Below, one piece after another: positions 33,436 to 41,844 of a stretch of DNA of 64,000 bases. The stretch's first letter is position 1. The number at the start of each line of letters is the position of its first letter. Source of the stretch: Streptomyces bambusae (GTDB lineage Bacteria; Actinomycetota; Actinomycetes; Streptomycetales; Streptomycetaceae); NCBI RefSeq assembly GCF_020532645.1, contig NZ_JAJAUZ010000011.1, positions 1 through 64,000 on the forward strand, written 5' to 3'. Under the pieces are notes generated by a model. The model ran no database searches. It had not been told where the DNA came from and saw only the letters and a list, made by a program, of their open reading frames with translations. The position numbers and the translations under genes were made by a program.

Positions 33436-35007
33436 GTGGCCCGGCGACCACTCCCCCGCATCCTCACCAGCGGTACCGTTTCGCTGGCCCGGGGCCGCGA
33501 GTTCGCTCGTACGGCCGCCGACAGTGCCACGGACGTCATCCATCCGCTCCTGACCATCGGGCGCGGCCTGCGTCTGCTGGCCGCGGCCGGCCGGCGCGCC
33601 TGGTCCGCGACCCCGAAGGACCGGCGCGGCCCCACCCTGTTCCTCGCGGCGGCGGCCGTGCTGGCCGTCGCCCTCGTCCCGTACGGCCCCGCCCTGGCCC
33701 TCGCCGCGCTGACGGCGGCGGCCGCCTGGCGGGGCCGCGACCGCACACCCGTACGGACCGGCCCGGGCGAGGCGGAGACCGAGCGGCTGACCGCGCTGTA
33801 CGAGGCGCTGGTGCCGTACTTCTCGCTGCCCGAGGACCCCAACCCGCTCTACGCGCACGGCGGCGAATGGCAGAAAGCGCTGGCGGACCACGCCTTCGAC
33901 GAGGCGGGCCGGATCAGCCGGCTGCGGATCCGCTACCCCGCGTACTTCACCGACGGCGAACCCGCGTCCCGGGCCCGGATCGAGCAGCTGCTGCACGCCA
34001 AGGCGGGCCGCGGCCGCGAGTACCTGTTCGTCTGGCACGAGGAGGAGAACCACCTCGACCTGAGCGTGCTGCCGGCCCTGCCGACGGGCATCACCGCCCA
34101 GCGCTTCGTCACCGGGCCCGGCGAGACCGTGCTCGGCTTCACCGATCCCACGACCGTGCAGCGGACCCTGCCCGTGCTGGTCGGCGAGGAGGCCCGGGAC
34201 GTGCCGGCGGTGCTGTGGCGCACCGGCGCCCGGTCCGCCGAACCGCACCTGCTCGCCGTGGGCCAGCCCGGCAGCGGCACCTCTTCGCTGCTGCGTTCCC
34301 TGGCCCTGCAGGCGCTGCGACAGGGGGACGTGCTGGTGGTGGAGGGCGGCGGGCACGGCGAGTACGCGTTCCTGACCGGCCGGCCCGGGGTGCTGGCGGT
34401 CGAGTGCGGGCTGACGGGGGCGCTGGCGACGCTGGAGTGGGCGGCGAACGAGACCGAGCGGCGGCTGGTCGCCGCGAACCGGGCCCGGCAGGCGGGCCTT
34501 CCGGCGCCTGAGGACACCCGGCGGCCGCTGTGGATCCTGCTGGACCGGCCGGGCGTGCTGGGACACCTGGCGGCGGCCGACGGCCGGCCCGGGCCGCTCC
34601 CCCTGCTGCAGGTTGCGCTGCGGCACGGGCGGGACGTGAACGTCACGGTGGTGGTGGCGGAGCAGTTCGACCACCTGGAGCTGCTCGGCGACGCCGTGTT
34701 CGCGCACACGCGGGCCCGGGTGGTGCTCGGTCCCGCGTCGTTCGCGCAGATCGCGGCCGTGCTGGGCGAGCCGCCGCGCACCACGCCGGCGGGCGAGGTG
34801 CCGGCGGGGCGCGGGTACGCGCGGCTCGGCACCGGGCCGGTGCACCGGCTGCAGGTGCCGGCCACGCCGGATCCGTACGACGAGACGGTGGGCGGGGGGC
34901 AGCGGGAGGCGGTGCTGGCGTTGGTGCCGGAACGTCCGCCGGTGCCGGACGTTCCTGCCGCGTCGGCGGAGCTTCCCGGGCCCGCCGTCACCAAGCTCCC
35001 CCGCTGA
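33436..35007 (+). CDS. FtsK/SpoIIIE-like membrane protein with degenerate Walker A
   Basis: The 523-residue protein has a membrane segment pair at about 75-105 (TLFLAAAAVLAVALVPYGPA), a middle domain, and a RecA-like ATPase-type domain. The Walker A position reads GQPGSGTSSLLRSL, where Thr282 takes the place of the essential lysine, so ATP hydrolysis may be lost. A Walker B-like WILLDRPG follows. The fold resembles the FtsK/TcpA DNA-translocase group. The GTG at 33436 has GGAGA five bases upstream. Without the lysine it may be a scaffold or a regulator rather than a motor. Confidence 0.75.
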   Translation: MARRPLPRILTSGTVSLARGREFARTAADSATDVIHPLLTIGRGLRLLAAAGRRAWSATPKDRRGPTLFLAAAAVLAVALVPYGPALALAALTAAAAWRGRDRTPVRTGPGEAETERLTALYEALVPYFSLPEDPNPLYAHGGEWQKALADHAFDEAGRISRLRIRYPAYFTDGEPASRARIEQLLHAKAGRGREYLFVWHEEENHLDLSVLPALPTGITAQRFVTGPGETVLGFTDPTTVQRTLPVLVGEEARDVPAVLWRTGARSAEPHLLAVGQPGSGTSSLLRSLALQALRQGDVLVVEGGGHGEYAFLTGRPGVLAVECGLTGALATLEWAANETERRLVAANRARQAGLPAPEDTRRPLWILLDRPGVLGHLAAADGRPGPLPLLQVALRHGRDVNVTVVVAEQFDHLELLGDAVFAHTRARVVLGPASFAQIAAVLGEPPRTTPAGEVPAGRGYARLGTGPVHRLQVPATPDPYDETVGGGQREAVLALVPERPPVPDVPAASAELPGPAVTKLPR

Positions 35008-35048
35008 CGCCGCGCGTCCCGTCGCCAGGACCCCCGCCACGCCGTTTC

Positions 35049-35090
35049 GGGGCTCCGCCCCGGACCCGGTCCTCAATCACCGGACGGGCC
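35049..35090. repeat. interspersed GGGGCTCCGCCCC repeat, copy 2
   Basis: It starts GGGGCTCCGCCCCGGACC and ends CACCGGACGGGCC. It is shorter than copies 1 and 3 and lies 42 bp after the FtsK-like stop. Confidence 0.75.
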
Positions 35091-35122
35091 GGCTTCGCCC
35101 CGCCGGGTCCGCCCGCCCGGCA

Positions 35123-35171
35123 GGGGCTCCGCCCCCACACCCCCGGTCCTCAAACGCCGGACGGGCTCGAT
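35123..35171. repeat. interspersed GGGGCTCCGCCCC repeat, copy 3
   Basis: It starts GGGGCTCCGCCCC, includes CCGGTCCTCAAACGCCGGAC and ends GGGCTCGAT. With copy 2 it fills the gap between the convergent FtsK-like and MocR-like genes. Confidence 0.75.
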
Positions 35172-35204
35172 TCCCCCGGGGCTCCGGCCTGCGGGAATCC
35201 AGCG

Positions 35205-36704
35205 TCAGGCGACGAACGTGCGTGGGGGTTCGGCGCCCGTGCCGGAGCCGGTGGCGACCAGGCGGGCCGCCGTGGCCAGCCGGACCGCCGCCTCGTCGGC
35301 CACGGGCCCGCCGACGGTGAAGGGGAGGCGGACGTAGCCTTCGAAGGCGCCGTCGACGCCGAAGCGCGGCCCGGAGGGGACCCGGACGCCCACCCGCTCG
35401 CCCACCTCCGCCAGCCGCGACCCGGACAGCCCGCCCGCCCGCGCCCACAGCGTCAGCCCGCCCCGCGGCACCTCGAACTCCCAGTCCGGCAGCTCCCGGC
35501 GGACCGCCGCCACCAGTGCGTCCCGGTTCTCCCGGGCCTGCGTGCGCCGCACCTCCGCGGCCTGCTCCCAGCCACCGGTGCTCATCAGCCAGTTCACGGC
35601 GAGCTGCTCCACGACCGGCGTCCCCAGGTCCGCGTACGCGCGGGCCGCGACCAGGCTGCGGATGACGTCGGGCGCAGCCCGGACCCAGCCGATCCGCATG
35701 CCCGCCCAGAAGGCCTTGCTGGCCGAGCCGACCGTGATCACGGTGCTGCCGGCCGGGTCGAACGAGCACACCGGCCGCGGCATCTCCAGCCCGGGCTCCA
35801 GCCACAGCTCGGTCATCGTCTCGTCGACGACGAGGACGGTGCCCGCCGAGCGGGCCGCCTCGACCAGGGCCCGCCGCTGGTCCTCGTCGGCGAGCGCACC
35901 GGTCGGGTTGTGGAAGTCGGCGACGACGTACGCCAGGCGCGGGGCGGCGTCCCGCAGCACCTGCCGCCACACCGGCAGGTCCCAGCCGCCGAGCGCGTCG
36001 GCCATGGCGACCGGCACCAGCCGGGCCCCGGCGGCCCGCATCAGCTGGAGGATGTTCGCGTACGAGGGGGACTCGACGGCGATCCGCTCGCCCCGCCCGG
36101 CGAACAGGTGGCAGATGGCGTCGATCGCACCCATCGCCCCGGTGGTCACCATGATCTGCTCGGGCATCGTCGGGATGCCCTGCGCGGTGTACCGGTCGGC
36201 GAGCATCCGGCGCAGCACCTGGAGGCCGGCCGGGTAGTCGCCGTGGGTGTGCGCGTACGGCGGCAGCTCCTCCAGCGCGCCCTGCACGGCGCGGGTGAGC
36301 CACGGCTCGGGGGCGGGCAGCGCCGCGCAGCCGAGGTCGATCATGGAGCCAAGGGCCTCGGGCGGCAGCGGCTCCAGTCCGCGGGCGGGCAGCGGGTTGC
36401 CGGCGGGCACCGAGGTCCAGCTGCCGGCGCCGCGGCGGGACTCCAGGAAGCCCTCCGTGCGCAGCGCCTCGTAGGCGGCGGCGACCGTGGTGCGGCTGAT
36501 CTCCAGGGCGACGGCGAGTTCCCGCTCGGCGGGCAGCCGGGCGGCGACCGGCACCCGGCCTTCGAGGACCAGCAGGCGGATCCCGTCGGCCAGCGAGCGG
36601 TACGCGGGCGGCCGGCGGGCGCCGGGCACTGCGGGCCGGGGCTGCTGTGACGTGATCAGCCGGGCGAGCTGGGCCGCACCGACGGCCGAGGTCCACTGCG
36701 CCAT
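35205..36704 (-). CDS. MocR-family GntR/aminotransferase regulator
   Basis: The 499-residue protein has an N-terminal segment of about 45 residues, a GntR winged helix (ARLPAERELAVALEISRTTV) and a class-I aminotransferase-like domain. The PLP lysine is kept in VGSASKAFWAGMRIGW, with VVDETM and ADFHNPTGAL upstream as in the fold. The ATG at 36704 (MAQWTSAV) with AAGGTGG before it is preferred over the frame start at 36749. It is divergent from a glycerophosphodiesterase gene and could control it, but the target is not shown. Confidence 0.9.
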   Translation of the reverse strand: MAQWTSAVGAAQLARLITSQQPRPAVPGARRPPAYRSLADGIRLLVLEGRVPVAARLPAERELAVALEISRTTVAAAYEALRTEGFLESRRGAGSWTSVPAGNPLPARGLEPLPPEALGSMIDLGCAALPAPEPWLTRAVQGALEELPPYAHTHGDYPAGLQVLRRMLADRYTAQGIPTMPEQIMVTTGAMGAIDAICHLFAGRGERIAVESPSYANILQLMRAAGARLVPVAMADALGGWDLPVWRQVLRDAAPRLAYVVADFHNPTGALADEDQRRALVEAARSAGTVLVVDETMTELWLEPGLEMPRPVCSFDPAGSTVITVGSASKAFWAGMRIGWVRAAPDVIRSLVAARAYADLGTPVVEQLAVNWLMSTGGWEQAAEVRRTQARENRDALVAAVRRELPDWEFEVPRGGLTLWARAGGLSGSRLAEVGERVGVRVPSGPRFGVDGAFEGYVRLPFTVGGPVADEAAVRLATAARLVATGSGTGAEPPRTFVA

Positions 36705-36877
36705 GATGACGGTCCACCTTCGCAAGATTGGCCTGAGTCCGACCGCCATTGGATCGCGGTGGACCCCTTCAGGGTGTCACGGGCCGGTCCACCCCCACCA
36801 GAGGGGCCCGGAGCCGCCCCGCCTCGGGCGTCCGCGCCCTGCCCCCACCCGGAGTACGCCCCGCCCGGCGCCGGGTG

Positions 36878-36883
36878 CATACT
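36878..36883 (+). promoter_or_regulatory. -10 hexamer CATACT for leaderless glycerophosphodiesterase gene
   Basis: CATACT, preceded by TG (extended -10), ends six bases before the GTG at 36890. No ribosome-binding site is seen. Confidence 0.5.
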
Positions 36884-36889
36884 GCCGCC

Positions 36890-37660
36890 GTGACGCACGT
36901 ACGCCCCCGCCACCCGTACCTCGACCACCCCGCTCCGCTCGCCTTCGCGCATCGCGGCGGGGCGGCGGACGGGCTGGAGAACACCCTGACGGCCTTCCGC
37001 CGGGCCGCCGACGCCGGCTACCGGTACTTCGAGACCGATGTGCACACCACGGTCGACGGCAAGCTGGTCGCCTTCCACGACTCCACCCTGGACCGGGTCA
37101 CCGACGCCTCCGGGCGGATCGCCGAGCTGCCGTGGAGCCGGGTGCGCGAGGCCCGGGTGGCCGGCAAGGAGCCGCTGCCGCTCTTCGAGGAGCTGCTGGA
37201 GGAGTTCCCGGAGGCCCGCTGGAACGTCGACGTGAAGGCGGAGGCGGCGGTGCACCCGCTGCTCGGCCTGATCGCGCGGACCGGGGCCTGGGACCGGGTC
37301 TGCGTGGGGTCGTTCTCGGAGAGCCGGGTGGCCCGCGCCCAGCGGCTGGCCGGCCCGCGGCTGGCCACCTCGTACGGGATGCGCGGCGTGGTCGGCCTGC
37401 GGCTGCGGTCCCTGTCGATCCCGGCGGCGCTGCGGGCGGGCGCGGTCGCGGCCCAGGTGCCCGAGACGCAGGCGGGGATCCGGGTGGTGGACCGCCGGTT
37501 CGTCCGCGCGGCGCACGAGCGGGGCCTCCAGGTCCACGTGTGGACCGTGAACGAACCGCAACGTATGGAGGCTCTTCTCGACCTGGGTGTCGATGGCATC
37601 ATGACCGACCGGATCGACATCTTGCGCACGGTGCTGGACCAGCGCGGAGCCTGGGCCTGA
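36890..37660 (+). CDS. glycerophosphodiester phosphodiesterase
   Basis: A 256-residue TIM-barrel enzyme that hydrolyses glycerophosphodiesters to glycerol-3-phosphate and an alcohol, using a metal ion. Signature residues are in FAHRGGAADGLENTLTAF, ETDVHTTVDGKLVAFHD and the C-terminal VHVWTVNEP and GIMTDR. No signal peptide is present, so it acts in the cytoplasm. It probably starts leaderless at GTG 36890. An MFS gene follows after 63 bp. Confidence 0.93.
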   Translation: MTHVRPRHPYLDHPAPLAFAHRGGAADGLENTLTAFRRAADAGYRYFETDVHTTVDGKLVAFHDSTLDRVTDASGRIAELPWSRVREARVAGKEPLPLFEELLEEFPEARWNVDVKAEAAVHPLLGLIARTGAWDRVCVGSFSESRVARAQRLAGPRLATSYGMRGVVGLRLRSLSIPAALRAGAVAAQVPETQAGIRVVDRRFVRAAHERGLQVHVWTVNEPQRMEALLDLGVDGIMTDRIDILRTVLDQRGAWA

Positions 37661-37723
37661 CGTGCCCGGACCCGGTACGCGCCGCCCCGTGCGCGTACCT
37701 GCACGGGGCGAGGGGACACACCG

Positions 37724-39124
37724 GTGAGTGCGGAGAACACGGAGCCGACGGGCGCGGCAGCGGCCCCGGAGGGTGCCGCGGAAGGTCCGGCCGAGGGCTC
37801 GGCGGCCGTCGCCGAGCGGCGCCGGGAGCAGACCGGCTGGTACTTCTACGACTTCGCCTGCTCGGTCTATTCGACCAGTGTGCTGACGGTGTTCCTGGGC
37901 CCGTACCTGACGGCGATCGCCAAGCACGCCGCGGACGCCGAGGGGTTCGTCCACCCGCTGGGCGTTCCGGTGCGGGCCGGTTCCTTCTTCGCGTACACGG
38001 TGTCGGCCTCGGTGATCCTCGCGGTGCTGGTGATGCCGCTGGTGGGCGCCGTGGCGGACCGGACCGGGCGGAAGAAGCCGCTGCTGGCGGCGGCCGCGTA
38101 CACGGGTGCGGCGGCGACCCTGGGCATGTTCTTCCTGGAGGGCGACCGCTACCTGCTGGGCGGCCTGCTGCTGATCGTGGCCAACGCCTCGCTGGCCGTC
38201 TCGATGGTGCTCTACAACTCGTACCTGCCGCAGATCGCGGAGCCGGACGAGCGGGACACGGTGTCCTCCCGGGGCTGGGCCTTCGGCTACGCCTCGGGCG
38301 CGTTCGTGCTGGTGCTGAACCTGGTGCTGTTCCAGGGGCACGAGGAGTTCGGGCTGTCGGAGGGCGCGGCGGTGCGGATCTGCCTGGCCTCGGCGGGCCT
38401 GTGGTGGGGCGCGTTCGCGCTCGTGCCGCTGCGGCGGCTGCGGGACCGGGCGGTGGTGCGCAGCGGGGCCGAGGCGCCGGTGGGCACCGGCTGGAAGCAG
38501 CTGGTGGCGACCCTGAAAGACATGCGGAAGCACCCGCTCACGCTGGCGTTCCTGCTCGCCTACCTCGTCTACAACGACGGCGTGCAGACGGTGATCTCGC
38601 AGGCCTCGGTGTACGGCTCGGAGGAGCTGGGGCTGGAGCAGTCGACGCTGATCACGGCGGTGCTGCTGGTGCAGGTGCTCGCGGTGGTGGGCGCGCTGGG
38701 GATGGGGCGGCTGGCGCGGACGTACGGCGCCAAGCGGACGATCCTGGGCTCGCTGGCCGCGTGGACGGTGACGCTGGGCGCGGGATACTTCCTGCCGGCC
38801 GGGGCGCCGGTGGCGTTCTTCCTGCTGGCCGCCATGATCGGGCTGGTGCTGGGCGGCAGCCAGGCGCTGTCCCGCTCGCTGTTCTCGCACCTGGTCCCGC
38901 GCGGCAAGGAGGCCGAGTACTTCTCGGCGTACGAGATCAGCGACCGCGGGGTCAGCTGGGTGGGGCCGCTTGTGTTCGGTCTCACATACCAGCTGACGGG
39001 GAGCTACCGGGACGCCATCATCTCCCTGGTCGCCTTCTTCGCACTGGGATTCGTGCTGCTCGCACGGGTGCCCGTACGGCAGGCGATCGCGGCGGCCGGA
39101 AACCCCGTTCCCGACCGGATTTAG
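37724..39124 (+). CDS. MFS transporter of the UMF1/Atg22 type
   Basis: A 466-residue membrane protein with about twelve hydrophobic segments after a 35-residue Ala/Glu-rich leader. The phrase REQTGWYFYDFACSVYSTSV at the start, ADRTGRKKPLL in the first loop and SQALSRSLFSHLVPRGKEAE in the second half fit the Atg22-like subgroup. The substrate is unknown; yeast Atg22 exports amino acids from the vacuole. The GTG at 37724 has GAGGGGA upstream. Confidence 0.88.
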   Translation: MSAENTEPTGAAAAPEGAAEGPAEGSAAVAERRREQTGWYFYDFACSVYSTSVLTVFLGPYLTAIAKHAADAEGFVHPLGVPVRAGSFFAYTVSASVILAVLVMPLVGAVADRTGRKKPLLAAAAYTGAAATLGMFFLEGDRYLLGGLLLIVANASLAVSMVLYNSYLPQIAEPDERDTVSSRGWAFGYASGAFVLVLNLVLFQGHEEFGLSEGAAVRICLASAGLWWGAFALVPLRRLRDRAVVRSGAEAPVGTGWKQLVATLKDMRKHPLTLAFLLAYLVYNDGVQTVISQASVYGSEELGLEQSTLITAVLLVQVLAVVGALGMGRLARTYGAKRTILGSLAAWTVTLGAGYFLPAGAPVAFFLLAAMIGLVLGGSQALSRSLFSHLVPRGKEAEYFSAYEISDRGVSWVGPLVFGLTYQLTGSYRDAIISLVAFFALGFVLLARVPVRQAIAAAGNPVPDRI

Positions 39125-39210
39125 ACGTCGAACTAAAAGGCCGGTAGTGTACGCCTTTGGCCTGCCAGGCGGACCGTTACTGCGTGCTGATGAAGTGAAA
39201 ACGCCGGGTG

Positions 39211-39228
39211 ACATCTGCTGCCAGATGT
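39211..39228. promoter_or_regulatory. inverted repeat ACATCTG-N4-CAGATGT
   Basis: ACATCTG (39211-39217) and CAGATGT (39222-39228) form a 7-bp inverted repeat 64 bp upstream of the SigR-like promoter of rbpA. It could be an operator or a weak terminator of the MFS gene. Confidence 0.4.
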
Positions 39229-39291
39229 GACAAACCGGGCATTGGTGGGTACAACAAGGGGCGGCACGACGGGCGACGCACGACTGGGAGC

Positions 39292-39318
39292 GGGAATCTA
39301 TACCGCCGACCGGACGTT
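39292..39318 (+). promoter_or_regulatory. SigR-type promoter of rbpA
   Basis: GGGAAT at 39292-39297, exactly 18 bases, then GTT at 39316-39318, matches the SigR consensus GGAAT-N18-GTT. RbpA in Streptomyces coelicolor is known to be induced by disulphide stress through SigR, which supports the call. The gene starts 61 bp further on. Confidence 0.8.
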
Positions 39319-39379
39319 GACCGGATGACGACGACAGCGACACCTGTCCTGTGGGCGACAAGCCCGGGAGGCACGATTC

Positions 39380-39754
39380 ATGAGTGAGCGAGCTCTCCGC
39401 GGTACGCGCCTCGTGGTTACCAGCTACGAGACGGACCGCGGCATCGATCTGGCCCCGCGCCAGGCGGTGGAGTACGCATGCCAGAACGGACATCGATTCG
39501 AGATGCCGTTCTCGGTTGAGGCGGAGATTCCGCCGGAGTGGGAGTGCAAGGCGTGTGGCGCCCAGGCACTCCTCGTGGACGGCGACGGCCCTGAGGAGAA
39601 GAAGGGCAAGCCCGCGCGAACGCACTGGGACATGCTCATGGAGCGGCGTACCCGCGAAGAGCTGGAAGAGGTGCTGGCCGAACGGCTGGCGGTCCTTCGT
39701 TCCGGCGCCATGAACATTGCCGTGCATCCGCGGGACAGCCGCAAGTCCGCCTGA
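39380..39754 (+). CDS. rbpA: RNA polymerase-binding protein RbpA
   Basis: A 124-residue protein that binds RNA polymerase holoenzyme and helps the principal sigma factor form open promoter complexes. An N-terminal tail (MSERALRGTRLVVTSYETD) precedes the core domain with CQNGH and CKACG, then the C-terminal sigma-interaction helix (WDMLMERRTREELEEVLAER). It is essential or nearly so in actinobacteria. The SigR-type promoter upstream and the 23-bp hairpin after the stop bracket it as a single-gene unit. Confidence 0.97.
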   Translation: MSERALRGTRLVVTSYETDRGIDLAPRQAVEYACQNGHRFEMPFSVEAEIPPEWECKACGAQALLVDGDGPEEKKGKPARTHWDMLMERRTREELEEVLAERLAVLRSGAMNIAVHPRDSRKSA

Positions 39755-39779
39755 CCAGCGGGGGCGCACAGCGCAGAGA

Positions 39780-39830
39780 GAAGAGCCGTGGGGCTCCGCC
39801 ACCTCGTGTGGCGGAGCCCCACGGCTCTTC
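39780..39830. terminator. 23-bp perfect hairpin terminator
   Basis: Arms 39780-39802 and 39808-39830 pair over 23 bp with a five-base loop. It stands between convergent rbpA and fxsA and can stop transcription both ways. It is the longest perfect stem I found in the window. Confidence 0.85.
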
Positions 39831-39926
39831 GGCGTGCCCGAGGAAACGTGCCTGCGGGGCAGACGCGCCTGCGGGGGCCGGCCCGCTCCGGGCCGGCCCC
39901 CGCAGGCGGGGAGCCTCGGTGACGGC

Positions 39927-40541
39927 TCAGGGAGTCAGCGGCGGCCGGGCCGGGTCCTGGCTCCGGCTCTGGCCGGGGCTCTGGCTGGGGCCGGCGGGCC
40001 GGTCCTCGCGGATGACCTCGCCCTGGACGACCTTGCCGTCCGGGAAGTGGATGCGGGCCTGCTGGTAGGCCTGGCCGAAGCCGCCCGGGGCCGCGGCGAC
40101 CACCTGGCGCTCCAGCAGCCGGCCGGCCCGCCGGGTCACCAGGGAACGGACCGGCGGCACCAGGAGCAGCAGGCCGAGGGCGTCCGAGAGCAGGCCCGGC
40201 ATGATCAGCAGCAGGCCCGCCAGCATCGTCAGGCCGTTGCCCGAGCCGCCTCCCGCCGCCGGGGCGGCCGGCGGCACGCCCCCGGACTGGGCCTGCGCCT
40301 GCGCCTGCTGAAAGGTTTCGGTCAGATTCCTGAAGGCCCGGCGCCCGGCCCGCTTGATGACCACGACGCCCAGCGCGGCGGCACCGGCCAGCAGGGCGAA
40401 CACGCCCAGCCCGCCGATCTGCCCGCCGACGACCGTCAGCAGCCAGATCTCCAGCACCAGCCACGCGGCGACCGCGAGCGGAAGGAAGGTACGGGCGCGC
40501 GAGCGCCGGGGGGCCGTCGGAGTGGATGCGCCGGTCGTCAT
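39927..40541 (-). CDS. fxsA: FxsA-family membrane protein
   Basis: A 204-residue protein with two or three membrane segments (PLAVAAWLVLEIWLLTVVG, GVFALLAGAAALGVVVIKRAG and MLAGLLLIMPGLLSDALGLLL, the last two given as seen). The motif LLIMPGLLSDALGLLLLVPP is the family hallmark. Gly/Ala/Gln-rich runs lie between segments. E. coli FxsA is linked to phage exclusion; in actinobacteria the role is unknown. It lies downstream of the mannosyltransferase gene on the same strand, 111 bp apart. Confidence 0.85.
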   Translation of the reverse strand: MTTGASTPTAPRRSRARTFLPLAVAAWLVLEIWLLTVVGGQIGGLGVFALLAGAAALGVVVIKRAGRRAFRNLTETFQQAQAQAQSGGVPPAAPAAGGGSGNGLTMLAGLLLIMPGLLSDALGLLLLVPPVRSLVTRRAGRLLERQVVAAAPGGFGQAYQQARIHFPDGKVVQGEVIREDRPAGPSQSPGQSRSQDPARPPLTP

Positions 40542-40652
40542 GCATCCAGTGTGCCCCGACTGCCGTAAAAGCCGCCTCAGGGCCGTACGGGTTCCCGCGG
40601 CCCCCGGGAGCCCGACCGGGGGCCGCGGGCTCCGGGGGCGCCACGGAGCCGG

Positions 40653-41438
40653 TCAGGGGCGCCGGGCGGCCGCGCCCTTCGCCTTGTCCACGAGCTGCGA
40701 GGCCCGGGTGCCCAGGCCCCAGCCGGTGACCCGCCACAGTGCCTCGACCACGATGTCCCGGCTCATCTTGCTGTCGCCGAACTCGCGCTCGACGAAGGTG
40801 ATGGGCACCTCGACCACGTGGAACCCGGCCTCCACGGACCGCCGGGCCAGGTCGACCTGGAAGCAGTAGCCCTGCGAGGCGACCGCGTCCAGGCCCAGCC
40901 CTTCCAGCGTCTCCTTGCGGAACGCGCGGAACCCGCCCGTGATGTCACGGATCGGCACGTCCAGCATCAGCCTCGAGTACGTGCTGCCGCCGCGGGAGAG
41001 GAACCGGCGGTGCCAGGGCCAGTTGACCACCCGGCCGCCGGGCACCCAGCGGGAGCCGAGCACCAGGTCGGCGCCGGCCAGCGCGGTGAGCAGCCGGGGC
41101 AGCTCCTCCGGCTGGTGCGAGCCGTCCGCGTCCATCTCGACGAGCACGCCGTAGCCGTGCTCGATGCCCCATCGGAAGCCCGCCAGGTAGGCGGCGCCCA
41201 GGCCCTCCTTGCCCTTGCGGTGCAGCACCTGGACCTGGTCGTCCTCGGCCGCGATGTCGTCGGCGATCTTGCCGGTGCCGTCCGGGCTGTTGTCGTCGGC
41301 CACGAGGATGTGGGCCTCGGGCACCGCGGCACGCACCCGGGAGACGATCGGTCCGATGTTCTCCGCCTCGTTGTAGGTCGGAATGATCACCAGGGCCGTC
41401 CCGAGCGGTCCGTACCGCCGCTCCCCGCCGTCGCTCAC
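40653..41438 (-). CDS. polyprenol-phosphate mannosyltransferase (GT2 family)
   Basis: A 261-residue enzyme that transfers mannose from GDP-mannose to polyprenyl phosphate for O-mannosylation and glycolipid synthesis. The GT2 fold is shown by VIIPTYNEAENIGPIVSRV, ADDNSPDGTG and the metal-binding DAD in EMDADGSHQPEEL. DITGGFRAFRKETL and VPITFVEREFGDSKMS are typical of dolichol-phosphate mannose synthases. No membrane segments follow, so it is the catalytic domain alone. GTG 41438 has AAAGGGGA upstream. It probably belongs to Ppm1/Dpm1-type enzymes. Confidence 0.9.
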   Translation of the reverse strand: MSDGGERRYGPLGTALVIIPTYNEAENIGPIVSRVRAAVPEAHILVADDNSPDGTGKIADDIAAEDDQVQVLHRKGKEGLGAAYLAGFRWGIEHGYGVLVEMDADGSHQPEELPRLLTALAGADLVLGSRWVPGGRVVNWPWHRRFLSRGGSTYSRLMLDVPIRDITGGFRAFRKETLEGLGLDAVASQGYCFQVDLARRSVEAGFHVVEVPITFVEREFGDSKMSRDIVVEALWRVTGWGLGTRASQLVDKAKGAAARRP

Positions 41439-41528
41439 TGAATCCCCTTTGCACGTCCGTTCACAGAAACCCCACCTTAGCGAGCGCCGCACGGCGGGCG
41501 GCGGATCGGGGCCCGGCCTCCTTCGGGC

Positions 41529-41567
41529 CGGTCGGGGCCGCCCGCCGGCTGCGGACGGCCCCGACCG
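41529..41567. terminator. 12-bp hairpin in the mannosyltransferase leader
   Basis: CGGTCGGGGCCG (41529-41540) pairs with CGGCCCCGACCG (41556-41567). It may end transcripts from the amidohydrolase gene or act in the leader; no T-run follows. Confidence 0.45.
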
Positions 41568-41704
41568 TTGTCTACTGGAGGCCCGGGCCCCACCCGGGTC
41601 GCACCGTCCGGCCTCCGATGGCGAAACCTTCCCCCGCCCCCGAGGCGCGGGCGCGCAGAGGTACCGGTCCGCCGGTGCCGGACGTCCTGTGGTGGACGCG
41701 GCAG

Positions 41705-41735
41705 AACCTACCGGCCTCCCGCGCCCCACTGTCAA
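41705..41735 (-). promoter_or_regulatory. vegetative-type promoter
   Basis: On the reverse strand TTGACA (41735-41730) is followed after 19 bp by TAGGTT (41710-41705). The hexamers are good but the spacer is long. The predicted leader of the mannosyltransferase mRNA is about 260 bases. Confidence 0.45.
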
Positions 41736-41844
41736 CACCCGCCTGACCTGCGACGTTGCCCGAAAGTTCCAGGTCAGTACGGAATCCGCCGGGAACCGCC
41801 GGGCAGCCCGTGCACGTCGATCGGCGCAACGTCGCCGGCCCCGC

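Larger units (their letters stand above)
41439..41844. other. 406-bp leader and promoter region of the mannosyltransferase
   Basis: It holds a reverse-strand promoter-like pair (41705-41735), a hairpin (41529-41567) and a high-GC spacer. I see no convincing gene; the 85-residue frame at 41572-41829 lacks a ribosome site and protein features. Confidence 0.5.

Noticed and set aside
41572..41829. 85-residue reverse frame in the mannosyltransferase leader
   Set aside because: It has no ribosome site, and its codon third positions and composition do not look coding.
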